In this document: piece after piece, positions 27,811-37,114 of the stretch
How positions within the stretch are numbered: position 1 is the first letter of the stretch
Layout: each line of letters opens with the position of its first letter
Translations under genes and position numbers: made by a program
Source of the DNA: Sulfurimonas sp. SAG-AH-194-C21
GTDB lineage: Bacteria > Campylobacterota > Campylobacteria > Campylobacterales > Sulfurimonadaceae
NCBI RefSeq assembly: GCF_029215985.1
Contig: NZ_JAEMVC010000003.1
Coordinates: 49,251-113,250, forward strand
Length of the DNA stretch: 64,000 nucleotides
Direction: 5' to 3'
Notes under the pieces: generated by a model
The model's input: the letters and a program-made list of their open reading frames with translations, nothing else
Told to the model about the DNA's origin: nothing
Databases searched by the model: none

Positions 27811-28895
27811 TTGATTTTTCCTCTAGAAATATTATTTGGATTTGTATCTAAAAGGAGAGATATTAACTCATTTTTAGTGTAAGACTGAAGTTCTGTTGAA
27901 AGTTTTTCTTCTATATATATTCTATCTTCATTATACGCACAGTTTTTTAAAGTAAGCAACTCTTTATTTGATAGATTGTTGTAAGGACTCAGTTTCTTCT
28001 TTGTTGTAACAGAATTATATATATCTTTTCTTGCATAGGTAAAAAAGGTATCAAGTTCGGTTTCAAATGCACTAAAGAGTTTAAGTCTCTCTTCTGAGAG
28101 GATTAAGATGAAAGAGCCAATATTTTCATCCTCAGCATTAAAGATAGACTTGTAAAAAAAGACATGTTTATCTTGTTTTACAAATCCATGATTACGGAGT
28201 GTTTCTAGGTTGATTTTTTTTAAAATTTTTATATGATTGATATTTGCACCTGAATTTGCTACTATCATATTTGAAATTCTTTGATTTTTCTTCAGTAAAA
28301 CAGCCTGTTTCTCATACTTAGTATCAAGAAGTACTAAAAGACCTATGCCATAATTTGAAAAGTATTTTTCAAGTTCTCCAAATCTTTGAATCACTTCTAA
28401 GAATCCAATAAATTCACCTTCTTTTATAATAGGAATAGATGCGATAAGTACAAGGCGTCTCGCCGCAACAAATGAGAGATGGGGTGTGAGTGTGCGTCTT
28501 ACTTCTTGTAAGTCTGGACGGTTGGCAGTAAGGTTGACTCCGGCATCAGTATTATCCCAGCTTCTTGCAAACATAACATATTCTTTTGAAACAATTTGTA
28601 TTCTTACTTGTGAACCACTAAAGGTTTCTATTGTATTCATATAATTTTTTAAAATCATATAACTTTTTTTAGCATTGTTGTTTTTTATAGCTTTTTGGAG
28701 TGTTTCATTTTGAGAGAGTGCAAGTGCAAAGTTAAAAGCCTTGGCTTTTTCCCTTGCAACTTTTTCACTAAGGAGATTTATAAGAACAGAATGAACTTTT
28801 TCTTCAAACTCTTGTTCGTTTTTAATGTAGAAGTAGCCGGTTGAAGCTACTAATATTACTAAAATAAAAGCAAGGTATTTTTGATAAAGTTTCAT
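27807..28895 (-). CDS. Membrane-anchored Cache-type sensor without kinase domain
   Basis: The 362-residue protein begins with a membrane anchor (about 6-24) and continues into a large extracytoplasmic region resembling a double-Cache ligand-binding fold, including VQIVSKEYVMFARSWDN-type strands (residues about 100-120) and the central FIGFLEVIQRFGELEKY helix. No second membrane helix and no output domain follow; the C-terminal 80 residues are helical and charged. It is the first gene of a three-gene operon with the regulator and kinase, which suggests a three-component system in which this protein presents ligand to the kinase. Confidence 0.75.
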   Translation of the reverse strand: MKLYQKYLAFILVILVASTGYFYIKNEQEFEEKVHSVLINLLSEKVAREKAKAFNFALALSQNETLQKAIKNNNAKKSYMILKNYMNTIETFSGSQVRIQIVSKEYVMFARSWDNTDAGVNLTANRPDLQEVRRTLTPHLSFVAARRLVLIASIPIIKEGEFIGFLEVIQRFGELEKYFSNYGIGLLVLLDTKYEKQAVLLKKNQRISNMIVANSGANINHIKILKKINLETLRNHGFVKQDKHVFFYKSIFNAEDENIGSFILILSEERLKLFSAFETELDTFFTYARKDIYNSVTTKKKLSPYNNLSNKELLTLKNCAYNEDRIYIEEKLSTELQSYTKNELISLLLDTNPNNISRGKIK

Positions 28896-28955
28896 TATGT
28901 CCCTTGAGCTATCATATGTACAATAGTACTACTTTAATATAAAAATTAAATAAAA

Positions 28956-29462
28956 TTACTTAATTTTTATATATGCATAACCTGCATGTTGTAAGTCAAT
29001 GATTTTTATAATACCAGCTGTTGTAAGTGTTACATAATCATCAATCTGTTCAGGTTTAACATTTTTCTTTTTCATAGTGTTTTTACAAGCGAAAAATTCA
29101 ATGTTATCTCCACCTAGTTGCTTGAGGTTAGAAAAACGAGAATCAGTACCCTTACCAGTTGGTCCACCATGCTCACAATAAGGCATAGCAACAAAACCAG
29201 TACCTTCAAAACCTTTCATCATGTACTGAAGACATGGACCAAGTGCTACTACTTTAAGGTCATACTGGATTAAGTTCTTATCGTAATGCTTTACAACATT
29301 GTTAAGAGTGTTAAGCATTAAATGCACACGTCTTACATCAGCAAAGTCACACTGATATACTATCTTTACTACTTCATCTTCTGCACTTTTTTCATTAGCA
29401 AATGATGGTGTTACCATCATTGCTGCAGCAAATAGAACAGATACTATTTTCATTATTTTCAT
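28956..29462 (-). CDS. Periplasmic DsrE-family protein
   Basis: A signal peptide (residues 1-22, cleavage after PSFA) precedes a DsrE/DsrF-like fold: VKIVYQCDFADVRR, LNTLNNVVKHY, LKVVALGPCLQYMM and FFACKNTMKKKNV. Four cysteines remain in the mature part, near positions 38, 77, 94 and 128. Cytoplasmic relatives carry sulfur on a cysteine; a periplasmic form suggests sulfur handling outside the membrane, which is inferred. An AAAGGA ribosome site precedes the ATG. It lies 19 bases after the porin gene on the same strand and is probably expressed with it. Confidence 0.85.
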   Translation of the reverse strand: MKIMKIVSVLFAAAMMVTPSFANEKSAEDEVVKIVYQCDFADVRRVHLMLNTLNNVVKHYDKNLIQYDLKVVALGPCLQYMMKGFEGTGFVAMPYCEHGGPTGKGTDSRFSNLKQLGGDNIEFFACKNTMKKKNVKPEQIDDYVTLTTAGIIKIIDLQHAGYAYIKIK

Positions 29463-29481
29463 ATTATTTTCCTTTTATCGT

Positions 29482-30870
29482 TTAAAATGCTGCTGTTACT
29501 TGAAGTGAAATACGGTTACCCATATTGGCTACAACTTTTTGTGCATTTACATTGTCTGGTGCTTTTGCTTCTCTTATAAGGTAGTTAAGGTCAATTCTTG
29601 TTGGACCTCTAAATCTATAAGAAGCTCCAAGTGTAAGTGTTTGAAAGTCACGACGAGCTTTTACATCATTTGTAAGACGGTTAAGGTAGTCATAACGTCC
29701 AAATACTTCAACTTTTTTAGCTACTACTTCATACTGAAGATTTAAATAACCACCATCAGCTTTGTTCTCTTTACCTGCAGCAAACTGGAACTGCCAATCT
29801 TCTTTGAGTGGATCTAAATTTTTGTCTTTTGCACCAGTAAAAATCATACCTTCAGCAACAGAGTACTCAGCTTCTACACGAAGACCACTTTTGTGGTAAG
29901 AAAAACCTAAACCATAACGTGTACGATTGAAATTAAGCTCAGTTGTAAGGCCAGTAGCATCTGTTGAAAGAAGTCGACGATTTCCACTTTGTCCCCAAGC
30001 AAACATTTTAAAAGCGTTTGTATAATAACCTCTTCCCTTATGGTCAAAAGTTTTTTGAAATGATAAGTATCCATAGTGAGTTGCATTTGCATTTCCACTA
30101 TTTTCTGAAATACCAGCACCATTACCGTACATATATGCATACGATACACCCCATGTACCTGTAATAGGAAGTGTGTCAAATACTTGAGCACCTGTATCTC
30201 TATATGCACCGATAGGATTTTCTAACGAAGTACTAGTATAGTGAACAGTTTTTGCACCACCAGCTTGTTTACCTTTTTGTGCAGTACCAACATTTTTTAC
30301 TTGACGCTCTAAAAGTTGTTGGTTTGACATAGATGTAAACTCTATATAAGGAGCAACGAAAACTGCTGCTAGACCCTCTTCACTACCCGGTGTTTTAAAC
30401 ATACCAACACGAACTTTAAGCCCTGGAATATGCTTTAAAGTAACCGATGCATCTGAAAAGTAAGTAGCAACACTTCTATTTCCTACTATGTTGTTGATAC
30501 CATTGTTTGCAAACTCTGTCATAAAGAAGTAGTTTACAAGGTTGTTATTATCTGCCATACCACGTAAAGCAAGACGAGCACGGAATACACTGAATCCTTC
30601 TTGAGCCTTAAGGTCAGGATTAAGTAAAGAAAATGGTGTAAGGTTTACTCCACCTTTATTTACAAGTACATCTCCATAATCTTTTTTATAGTTAGCTTGT
30701 ATAAAACCCCATAATTTAGGTGTTTTACTTCTGTATGGTACTTTAACACCTTTTGGTGCAACAAACTCAGGTTGATATCCTTGTAAAGCTAACCAGTCAG
30801 CTGCGTTTACTTGTGAACATGCCATAAGTAAAGCGAGTGATGATAACTTTGTCTTTAAAGATAGTTTCAT
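29482..30870 (-). CDS. Outer-membrane porin (phosphate-selective O/P-like)
   Basis: The true start is the ATG at 30870, preceded by GGAGG seven bases upstream, giving 462 residues; an upstream in-frame extension crosses the promoter. A signal peptide (1-23, ending QVNA) is followed by a beta-barrel sequence with alternating aromatic residues and a closing strand ending in Phe (RISLQVTAAF), the usual signal for barrel assembly. Segments such as VRVGMFKTPGSEEG recall OprP/OprO-like porins. The substrate is uncertain. Expression with the DsrE-family gene and the nearby three-component system suggests a regulated uptake channel. Confidence 0.85.
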   Translation of the reverse strand: MKLSLKTKLSSLALLMACSQVNAADWLALQGYQPEFVAPKGVKVPYRSKTPKLWGFIQANYKKDYGDVLVNKGGVNLTPFSLLNPDLKAQEGFSVFRARLALRGMADNNNLVNYFFMTEFANNGINNIVGNRSVATYFSDASVTLKHIPGLKVRVGMFKTPGSEEGLAAVFVAPYIEFTSMSNQQLLERQVKNVGTAQKGKQAGGAKTVHYTSTSLENPIGAYRDTGAQVFDTLPITGTWGVSYAYMYGNGAGISENSGNANATHYGYLSFQKTFDHKGRGYYTNAFKMFAWGQSGNRRLLSTDATGLTTELNFNRTRYGLGFSYHKSGLRVEAEYSVAEGMIFTGAKDKNLDPLKEDWQFQFAAGKENKADGGYLNLQYEVVAKKVEVFGRYDYLNRLTNDVKARRDFQTLTLGASYRFRGPTRIDLNYLIREAKAPDNVNAQKVVANMGNRISLQVTAAF

Positions 30871-30981
30871 ATTGTTTCCTCCGTATGAAATATATTTGTA
30901 CTTTAAGATAAGAGTGAAAAGAAAGTGTAAATTTCTTTTTGTAATCATATTGAAATGTAATTGCAATCTAATTGGATTAAA

Positions 30982-32415
30982 ATGAATCCAAATTATTTTA
31001 AGGATGCTCCCATTAAAGAGTTAAGTAATAAAAAGTTACCAACATTAGGTTTTCTCTATTTAGATTACGTTTTACGATTTTTCGATCACTCTAACTTCAA
31101 AGGGTGGCCAAATAAGATTGAGACAGTTACATATCATTGGAAAAATGACAAAGAATGCTTTATTAAAGAGGTGAAAAGAAAAAAGATAGATGTACTTGTT
31201 GGAAATATCCCCGCAACTGCCTATGAGACATTTCGGGAGATAGCCCTAGCTCTTCCAAATGTTCGTTTTATCCCCGATCTTGATACTCAGTTCTCAAACA
31301 AATCAAAAGAGAATGTAACTCGTTTTGCATGGAAGTATGACCTCCCTATTCCTAAAACATATATTTTTTACAATGAAAAAAAATCAGATGAATTTTTAAA
31401 AAAATGTGATTATCCAAAAATAATAAAGAAATCTTACGGACCATCTAACTATGGTGGTTATTTTGTGCATAAGGTAGACAGTTATCAAGAAGCAAAAACT
31501 TTACTTGATGAAAAACAATACAATCCGCAGTATATACAAGACTTTGTTCCGATGGAAGCAGATATAAGAGTGATGCTTATTGGGCATAAACCTGTATGTG
31601 CTTTTTGGAGAAGACCAACTGATGGAGGATGGTTAACAAATACTTCTCAGGGTGGAAGCATGGACTATATGGATGTTCCAAAGTCTGTACTTGATTTAGC
31701 AGTTAAAGTATCAAAGGCTGCAAACGCAGAGTACTGGGCGGTAGATGTGGCATACGGGAAAGATGGAGTTCCTCGGATTCTTGAATGTGCCACAGCATTT
31801 GCAGCGTTTCCTTATATTAGAGATTGGATTGCAGAGTATATTATGTGGGATTTAAGTAAGGGTCGCTTTAAGAAACCACATATACCGATGTTTAACTGGG
31901 AAGAGTTAAGTAAGATGGATAGCTCAATTTTACGTACGATGCGCCATATCACATTTGGAAAATACAGTCCAAGTTCTGATGGAGATTGTTATGGTGCTAA
32001 ACATAAATATTTTGGCGAGAATGAAGTGTACTTGCATCTACTAGATCAAGAGTATAAAATAAAAAGACTTACTCTAAGAACTAAAGAAGAGTGGCCGAGT
32101 GAAAAGTGGAACTATCAAGATAATCTTACTCAAGTCAAAAACAAAAAAAGTAAGCTAATAGTATCTTCTGATGAGGATACGGAGATTGTTGAAACACAAG
32201 AAAGTATCTCTAAAAAAGATTTAAAAAAGCTTCTTAAGTCAGTATCTGGCATAGGCGAGAAGAAAATAAAAAAAATATTTGATACTTTTGAGAATAAAGA
32301 AAATGTGATTGATGTTTTAGATACAAATCCTCATATACTCACACAAATAAAAGGCATTACTACAAAAACTGTCAAAAGACTAGAAGCTATTTGGCAGATT
32401 TTTAAGATGCAATAA
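30982..32415 (+). CDS. RimK-like ATP-grasp ligase with C-terminal helix-hairpin-helix
   Basis: A carboxylate-amine ligase by fold. The ATP-grasp core spans about residues 100-290 (YPKIIKKSYGPSNYGGYFV lysine-glycine region, DFVPMEADIRVMLIG, YWAVDVAYGKDG). The metal site reads ILECATAF, so Glu is present but the usual Asn (ExN) is Ala. The C-terminal 70 residues carry two helix-hairpin-helix motifs (SVSGIGEKKIKKIF and QIKGITTKTVKRLE) that normally bind DNA or mediate protein contacts. The ATG at 30982 has GGA five bases upstream. First gene of a four-gene operon with an M20 peptidase, another ATP-grasp ligase and an M14 peptidase. The substrate is unknown. Confidence 0.8.
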   Translation: MNPNYFKDAPIKELSNKKLPTLGFLYLDYVLRFFDHSNFKGWPNKIETVTYHWKNDKECFIKEVKRKKIDVLVGNIPATAYETFREIALALPNVRFIPDLDTQFSNKSKENVTRFAWKYDLPIPKTYIFYNEKKSDEFLKKCDYPKIIKKSYGPSNYGGYFVHKVDSYQEAKTLLDEKQYNPQYIQDFVPMEADIRVMLIGHKPVCAFWRRPTDGGWLTNTSQGGSMDYMDVPKSVLDLAVKVSKAANAEYWAVDVAYGKDGVPRILECATAFAAFPYIRDWIAEYIMWDLSKGRFKKPHIPMFNWEELSKMDSSILRTMRHITFGKYSPSSDGDCYGAKHKYFGENEVYLHLLDQEYKIKRLTLRTKEEWPSEKWNYQDNLTQVKNKKSKLIVSSDEDTEIVETQESISKKDLKKLLKSVSGIGEKKIKKIFDTFENKENVIDVLDTNPHILTQIKGITTKTVKRLEAIWQIFKMQ

Positions 32416-32420
32416 GTTCA

Positions 32421-33527
32421 ATGCAGTATTTAAAGGATCTTGAGAAAATCATCAGTATCAATTCATACACAAAAAATAAGAGTGGTGTTGATGCAGTTGG
32501 TGCTATCTTTGATGTGTGGCTTAAAGAGATAGGTTTTGATGTAGAGATATACAAAAGAGAAACCATAGGTGACCATAGGTACTATACTTCAAAGCATAAA
32601 AAAGGAGCAAAAAAGCTTCTTCTTTTGGGGCATTTAGATACTGTTTTCCCTGAGGGAAAATTTGAAGAGTATAGTGAAGATGATGAGTGGGTTTATGGAG
32701 CAGGTGTATGTGATATGAAGGGCGGTAACATAGTGGCACTACAAGCATTACGTGAACTCTATGCACTTCATAAAGAGATTGTAGATATTGATGTGTTACT
32801 TGTTAGTGATGAGGAAACAGGGAGTGATGACTCAAAATACCTCACAGCAGAGTTGTCAAAAAAGTATGACTACTGTTTTGTATATGAGGCTGCTGGGAAA
32901 GAGATGGAACTTGTAACTGCTCGTAAAGGAGTAGGGACTTTTTTTATAGATTTAAAAGGCAAGGCGGCACATGCGGGAAATCATTATAGCCAAGGGAGTG
33001 ATGCAAACTTAGAAGCAGCGTTTAAGTTGCAAAACTTAGTTGCATTGACCGACTTAGACAAAGAAACAACTCTTAATGTTGGAAAAATACAAGGGGGCAT
33101 AGGGGCTAATACTATTAGCCCTGATGCACATCTCACTTTTGAACTGCGTTATAAAACACAAGAAGAACGAGAAAGAGTACTTCTCGAAGTAGACAAAATA
33201 GTCTCGACGAGTTATGTAGAGGGTACACAGAGTACTTTGAGTGGTTGTATTCAACGTGATGTTATGCAGACAAGTGAGTCATCCTTAAATCTGATAAACA
33301 AAATACAAAATATTGCATCAAAAAAAATAAAATATGAAGAACGCGGTGGTGTAAGTGATGCAAATATTGTAAGTGCACAAGGTGTAATAACCTTAGATGG
33401 TTTTGGCCCATTTGGTGATGGTGATCATACAGTCTTAGAACGTGCAAATAAGAAGAGTTTTGAGCAGAGGATAGCATTGAGTCTTGTCCTTTTTAAACAT
33501 TTTACGCAAAATTTAGATTTTAAATAA
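32421..33527 (+). CDS. M20 metallopeptidase (glutamate carboxypeptidase-like)
   Basis: The 368-residue protein has all M20 metal ligands: LLGHLDTVFP (His, Asp), GVCDMKGG (Asp), SDEETGS (Glu pair) and the final GDGDHTVLERANK His. The dimerisation lid begins near GVGTFFIDLKGKAAHAG. Closest in style to carboxypeptidase G2-type enzymes that remove C-terminal glutamate from folate-like amides. No signal peptide, so it acts in the cytoplasm with its operon partners. It follows the first ligase by five bases. The substrate is not identifiable from sequence. Confidence 0.88.
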   Translation: MQYLKDLEKIISINSYTKNKSGVDAVGAIFDVWLKEIGFDVEIYKRETIGDHRYYTSKHKKGAKKLLLLGHLDTVFPEGKFEEYSEDDEWVYGAGVCDMKGGNIVALQALRELYALHKEIVDIDVLLVSDEETGSDDSKYLTAELSKKYDYCFVYEAAGKEMELVTARKGVGTFFIDLKGKAAHAGNHYSQGSDANLEAAFKLQNLVALTDLDKETTLNVGKIQGGIGANTISPDAHLTFELRYKTQEERERVLLEVDKIVSTSYVEGTQSTLSGCIQRDVMQTSESSLNLINKIQNIASKKIKYEERGGVSDANIVSAQGVITLDGFGPFGDGDHTVLERANKKSFEQRIALSLVLFKHFTQNLDFK

Positions 33528-33539
33528 AGGAGTCATATT

Positions 33540-34466
33540 ATGGAACAAAGAACTATTGGAATGTGGTTATATACAAATGGTGGTGGCGATAAAATAGCAA
33601 AAAAGATTATCAAAAAATTGGCTGAACGCGATATTAAAACAGTATCAGGGATTAATTTACGTCATGCTATTGCAAGAAATAGTAATATTGTCCACAATGG
33701 CATAAAACTCAATAAAGAGTTAGATCTTTTCTTTTCATATAATGCAGGAGAACAAACGCAGTACCAAACATATATCTACCAAGCCCTTAACCGTGTGATG
33801 CCTATGATAAACTCATATGACTCTTTTTCTCTAACTGAAGATAAGTTTCATACCTCTTTAGTTTTAAAAAATGCTGCAATACAGACGCCTGATTATAAGT
33901 TATGCCATAGAGATGATGGGCATGAACTCAAAAAAATAATCAAAAAATGGGATAAAATGGTTTATAAACCAACAGATGGTTGGGGCGGGTTAGGTCTTAC
34001 AAAAATTGAGAACGAAGCTACTTTAGATATGCTAATGCCATTTTTAAATCAGATGGATTTACGTTACTTTTATGTAGAAAAATTTATAGAGTATGATAAT
34101 ACAGATTTTCGAATAGATATAGTTGATGGTGAGTTCGTATCGTGTTATGGAAGAAAAGCTAATGAAACTGACTGGCGAACAAATATCACAGCAGGTGGTT
34201 CTGTCTTCATGCGTGAAGCAAATGATGAGATTGTTGCTATTGCTAAAAAAGCTTGTGAGGTAACCGGTGTTGATATTGGTGGTGTTGATATTATTTACGA
34301 CAGAGAAAAAGAAGAGTATATTGTACTTGAGGTAAATGGAATTCCAGCATTTGCTACACCGGAACAAGAGAAAATGGGACTAGATTTTAATGATAAAAAA
34401 ATAAAACTTATTGTAGATTTAATAGATAGAAAATCAAGAAAGAGACCAAACAAGGCTAGCGAATGA
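33540..34466 (+). CDS. RimK-family ATP-grasp ligase
   Basis: A 308-residue ATP-grasp enzyme of the alpha-L-amino acid ligase type. The ATP-binding KWDKMVYKPTDGWGGLGLTK region, the DFRIDIVDGEFV strand and the metal site VLEVNGIPAF with intact ExN are visible. Unlike the first ligase of the operon it has no C-terminal extension. Its stop overlaps the M14 peptidase start by four bases (ATGA), so the two are translationally coupled. It probably ligates an amino acid to a carboxylate; acceptor and donor are unknown. Confidence 0.87.
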   Translation: MEQRTIGMWLYTNGGGDKIAKKIIKKLAERDIKTVSGINLRHAIARNSNIVHNGIKLNKELDLFFSYNAGEQTQYQTYIYQALNRVMPMINSYDSFSLTEDKFHTSLVLKNAAIQTPDYKLCHRDDGHELKKIIKKWDKMVYKPTDGWGGLGLTKIENEATLDMLMPFLNQMDLRYFYVEKFIEYDNTDFRIDIVDGEFVSCYGRKANETDWRTNITAGGSVFMREANDEIVAIAKKACEVTGVDIGGVDIIYDREKEEYIVLEVNGIPAFATPEQEKMGLDFNDKKIKLIVDLIDRKSRKRPNKASE

Positions 34467-37054
34467 GACAACAGTATACATCTTATGTTGATTGTGTAAC
34501 TTTTTTTACAAATGCTGCTTTAACAAACCCTGAGCTATTTACTGTAGATGTAATCGGTCAAACACATGAGGGTAGAGATATTATTGTAGTTGCTATAACT
34601 AATGGTGTTAAAGAGCATCAAAAGAAACCAGCACTTTTTTTTACAGGGACTATTCATGCTAGGGAGTGGGTTGGGATAGAGATTGCACTTGCATTAGGTG
34701 AGTACATCTTAGAACATGCAAGTTATGACCCTAAACTCAATGATATACTTAATTCTACAACACTTTATATGGTGCCGTGTGCAAATCCTGATGGTTTTGA
34801 ATACTCTCGAAATCATTTTGCTTTTTGGAGGAAAAACCGTCGACTCAATGCAGATGGAAGTTATGGTGTAGATCTCAACAGAAATTTCGAAGTTGGTTTC
34901 TCACAAAATAATATCATGAGCTCAAATGTCTACTCAGGAGAAAATCCATTTTCCGAACCAGAAACAAGAGCACTGCGTGATTTTTTTCTTTTACATCCAA
35001 ATATTACTATAGCACTTGATTATCACTCACAAGGAAATGTGTTTTTTCCTGCACATAATTTTTTACATGAGGATGATGAGAGTGCTGTTGACTTAACTCG
35101 ATTAGCTGCAAATATGGCAGAAGAGATTCGTAAAGAGAGCGGACGAGAGTATGGAAATCATATGGGGAAACCTCCTACAAAACTTATCTCAGGGAGTGGA
35201 AGAGAATTTTACTTTTCACAAGGAGCATTAGCCCTTGTAGCTGAGGTTGGGAGTAGAAATATTAGTGATTATCAGGAAAATATGAGTGAGCATATTGATG
35301 AGAATATTCCGGCTCTTATATTTGCTCTTGGTGAAGCGAACAATTATAAAAAAGAGGGAAGCTTACCTCGTGTGCATAATTTTCTTAGTCAGGATGTACA
35401 ATCGCGTGAGGTTATGCTTACATGGGAATATGAGAGTGATGAAGATATATACTTTGAAATTTATCGCTCTAAAAAATATAAAGGCTATGCACAAAGTTCA
35501 AATCGCATAGGAAGTACAAGACGTAAAGAGTTTACAGATAGGAACTTAGAGCCTTCAACTAACTATTATTATTTTATCAGAGGTGCACATAAAAAAAGAG
35601 GGATAAAATCTGCTTTTGCTCAAGTTCTCTCAATCCGAACAAACCCTGCGAGTAATTCTTTCTCCAAGATTCTCTATCCTACGAAAGATAGAGTAGGATA
35701 TGTAGGAGAGAAAACACTTAAAAATAGAGATCATTTTGGGCAGAATTCACTTTTTGTAGGGTGTTCTCAGGCAAAAGGGGAGTCGTTTGGTGTGATAGGC
35801 TTTTCACTACAAACTTTACCCAAAAATGCGATTATAACATCGGCTAAAATATCTGTGTATCCAATGAATAGAGTGGCTGTACATATTGAAAAATATGGAG
35901 AATGGCGTATAGGACAGATGGATGAACGTACTGTTGACTCTTTATATAGCTTTGATGATATTAAAAATGTCAAAATGTTGAGCTATATTGATAGACCAAC
36001 AGGTTCGGCACAACTCTCTCAAGGTGTTTGGCGTACATATAAGTTTGCACTTAAAGAGATTCAAGTACTACAAAACTCTCTTAAACGTGGGGAGGCATAC
36101 TTTAGAATGAACGGACCGGATTCTCTTCCTCTTGATAGAGCCTCGCAGATGATGCAGTGGGACATTGGATATGGCGATTTCAGTGGAGGTTTGACATTTC
36201 GACCTATGCTTGATATCTCATATACTATTGATAGTGCTAAGGTAGTCTTAGAGTCTGTGAGTGAGATGAGTATATCTGAGAACAAAACAGTAGATAATAG
36301 CTTACATGTTGGTTTTGATGAAGAGATTAAAGAAGTGTATGGTTATATGGAATTTGACCTATCTCACCTACCAAAAACTGGTGACACTACAATAACTGAA
36401 GCATATATAGATTTAGAAGCTATTAAAATAGATGCCGTACAAAATAATATGAGATTTCATTTAGAGATGGTACGACCATGTGAAGGTGAAAAAAATTATA
36501 CAAAGATGAAAAATAAGGAAGTGATAGAGCGTATAGGCTATGATGTAAGTATTAGTGACATTAAAGAGCAATCCTCACAGCGTTTTGTATTTGACCGTTT
36601 AGCTATTGATGAGTTACTACAAGAGCAAGACACTCTCTCAAATGTTGTTTTTATTCTCTCCGCCTCTGCCGAAGATGGAAATACAAAAAAACAGTATATA
36701 GATTTTATCGACTCAAAGCGATTTAGGAGACCTATACTCAATATTCATTACATAAAAAAGCAACAAGTAGCACCTGCAAAAGTAAAAAATTTGAAATATA
36801 CTTTAGAGTCTGGGATTTTTAAACTTGAGTGGGAGAAGCCGATTGATGATAATTTTTCTGGTGTTATCGTAGTGAAAAATCCTTTTAGAGTTCCGTGTGG
36901 ACCATATGATGGACAGAAACTTTATGGTGGTAATGACAACTATACATATGATAACTACGGTGATAAAGATATTCATAAGTATTATGCAGTATTTTCTTAC
37001 GATAATGTGCCAAATTTCTCTGATGCTGTCTTTGTCGAAGTGAATATATCTTAA
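34463..37054 (+). CDS. M14 zinc carboxypeptidase with fibronectin III and DNRLRE-type domains
   Basis: The catalytic domain (about 1-290) has the complete M14 set: zinc ligands His65 and Glu68 in HAREW and His188 in YHSQG, the substrate loop DLNRNF (137-142) and catalytic Glu261 in AEVGS. Then come a fibronectin III-like domain (about 300-395), two DNRLRE-type beta domains (about 405-590 and 600-770) and a last beta domain. No signal peptide is seen at the chosen ATG, although such appendages usually occur on secreted enzymes. At 863 residues it is far longer than simple carboxypeptidases. It closes the four-gene ligase/peptidase operon. Substrate and location are open. Confidence 0.85.
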   Translation: MRQQYTSYVDCVTFFTNAALTNPELFTVDVIGQTHEGRDIIVVAITNGVKEHQKKPALFFTGTIHAREWVGIEIALALGEYILEHASYDPKLNDILNSTTLYMVPCANPDGFEYSRNHFAFWRKNRRLNADGSYGVDLNRNFEVGFSQNNIMSSNVYSGENPFSEPETRALRDFFLLHPNITIALDYHSQGNVFFPAHNFLHEDDESAVDLTRLAANMAEEIRKESGREYGNHMGKPPTKLISGSGREFYFSQGALALVAEVGSRNISDYQENMSEHIDENIPALIFALGEANNYKKEGSLPRVHNFLSQDVQSREVMLTWEYESDEDIYFEIYRSKKYKGYAQSSNRIGSTRRKEFTDRNLEPSTNYYYFIRGAHKKRGIKSAFAQVLSIRTNPASNSFSKILYPTKDRVGYVGEKTLKNRDHFGQNSLFVGCSQAKGESFGVIGFSLQTLPKNAIITSAKISVYPMNRVAVHIEKYGEWRIGQMDERTVDSLYSFDDIKNVKMLSYIDRPTGSAQLSQGVWRTYKFALKEIQVLQNSLKRGEAYFRMNGPDSLPLDRASQMMQWDIGYGDFSGGLTFRPMLDISYTIDSAKVVLESVSEMSISENKTVDNSLHVGFDEEIKEVYGYMEFDLSHLPKTGDTTITEAYIDLEAIKIDAVQNNMRFHLEMVRPCEGEKNYTKMKNKEVIERIGYDVSISDIKEQSSQRFVFDRLAIDELLQEQDTLSNVVFILSASAEDGNTKKQYIDFIDSKRFRRPILNIHYIKKQQVAPAKVKNLKYTLESGIFKLEWEKPIDDNFSGVIVVKNPFRVPCGPYDGQKLYGGNDNYTYDNYGDKDIHKYYAVFSYDNVPNFSDAVFVEVNIS

Positions 37055-37060
37055 ATCTGC

Positions 37061-37066
37061 TATAAT
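37061..37066 (+). promoter_or_regulatory. Extended -10 promoter for greA
   Basis: TATAAT preceded by TGC forms an extended -10 element, seven bases after the M14 stop and about 50 bases before the greA start. It separates the peptidase operon from the greA-pepP run. No clear -35 box, as expected for an extended -10. Confidence 0.55.
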
Positions 37067-37114
37067 GCTGAGAAATATTAGGGCTGTAGCTATGTCCAAA
37101 AAAAGAGAATATGA

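Noticed and set aside
30871..30966. An N-terminal extension of the porin
   Set aside because: The ATG at 30870 has a strong GGAGG site and starts a normal signal peptide; the extension would cover the promoter.
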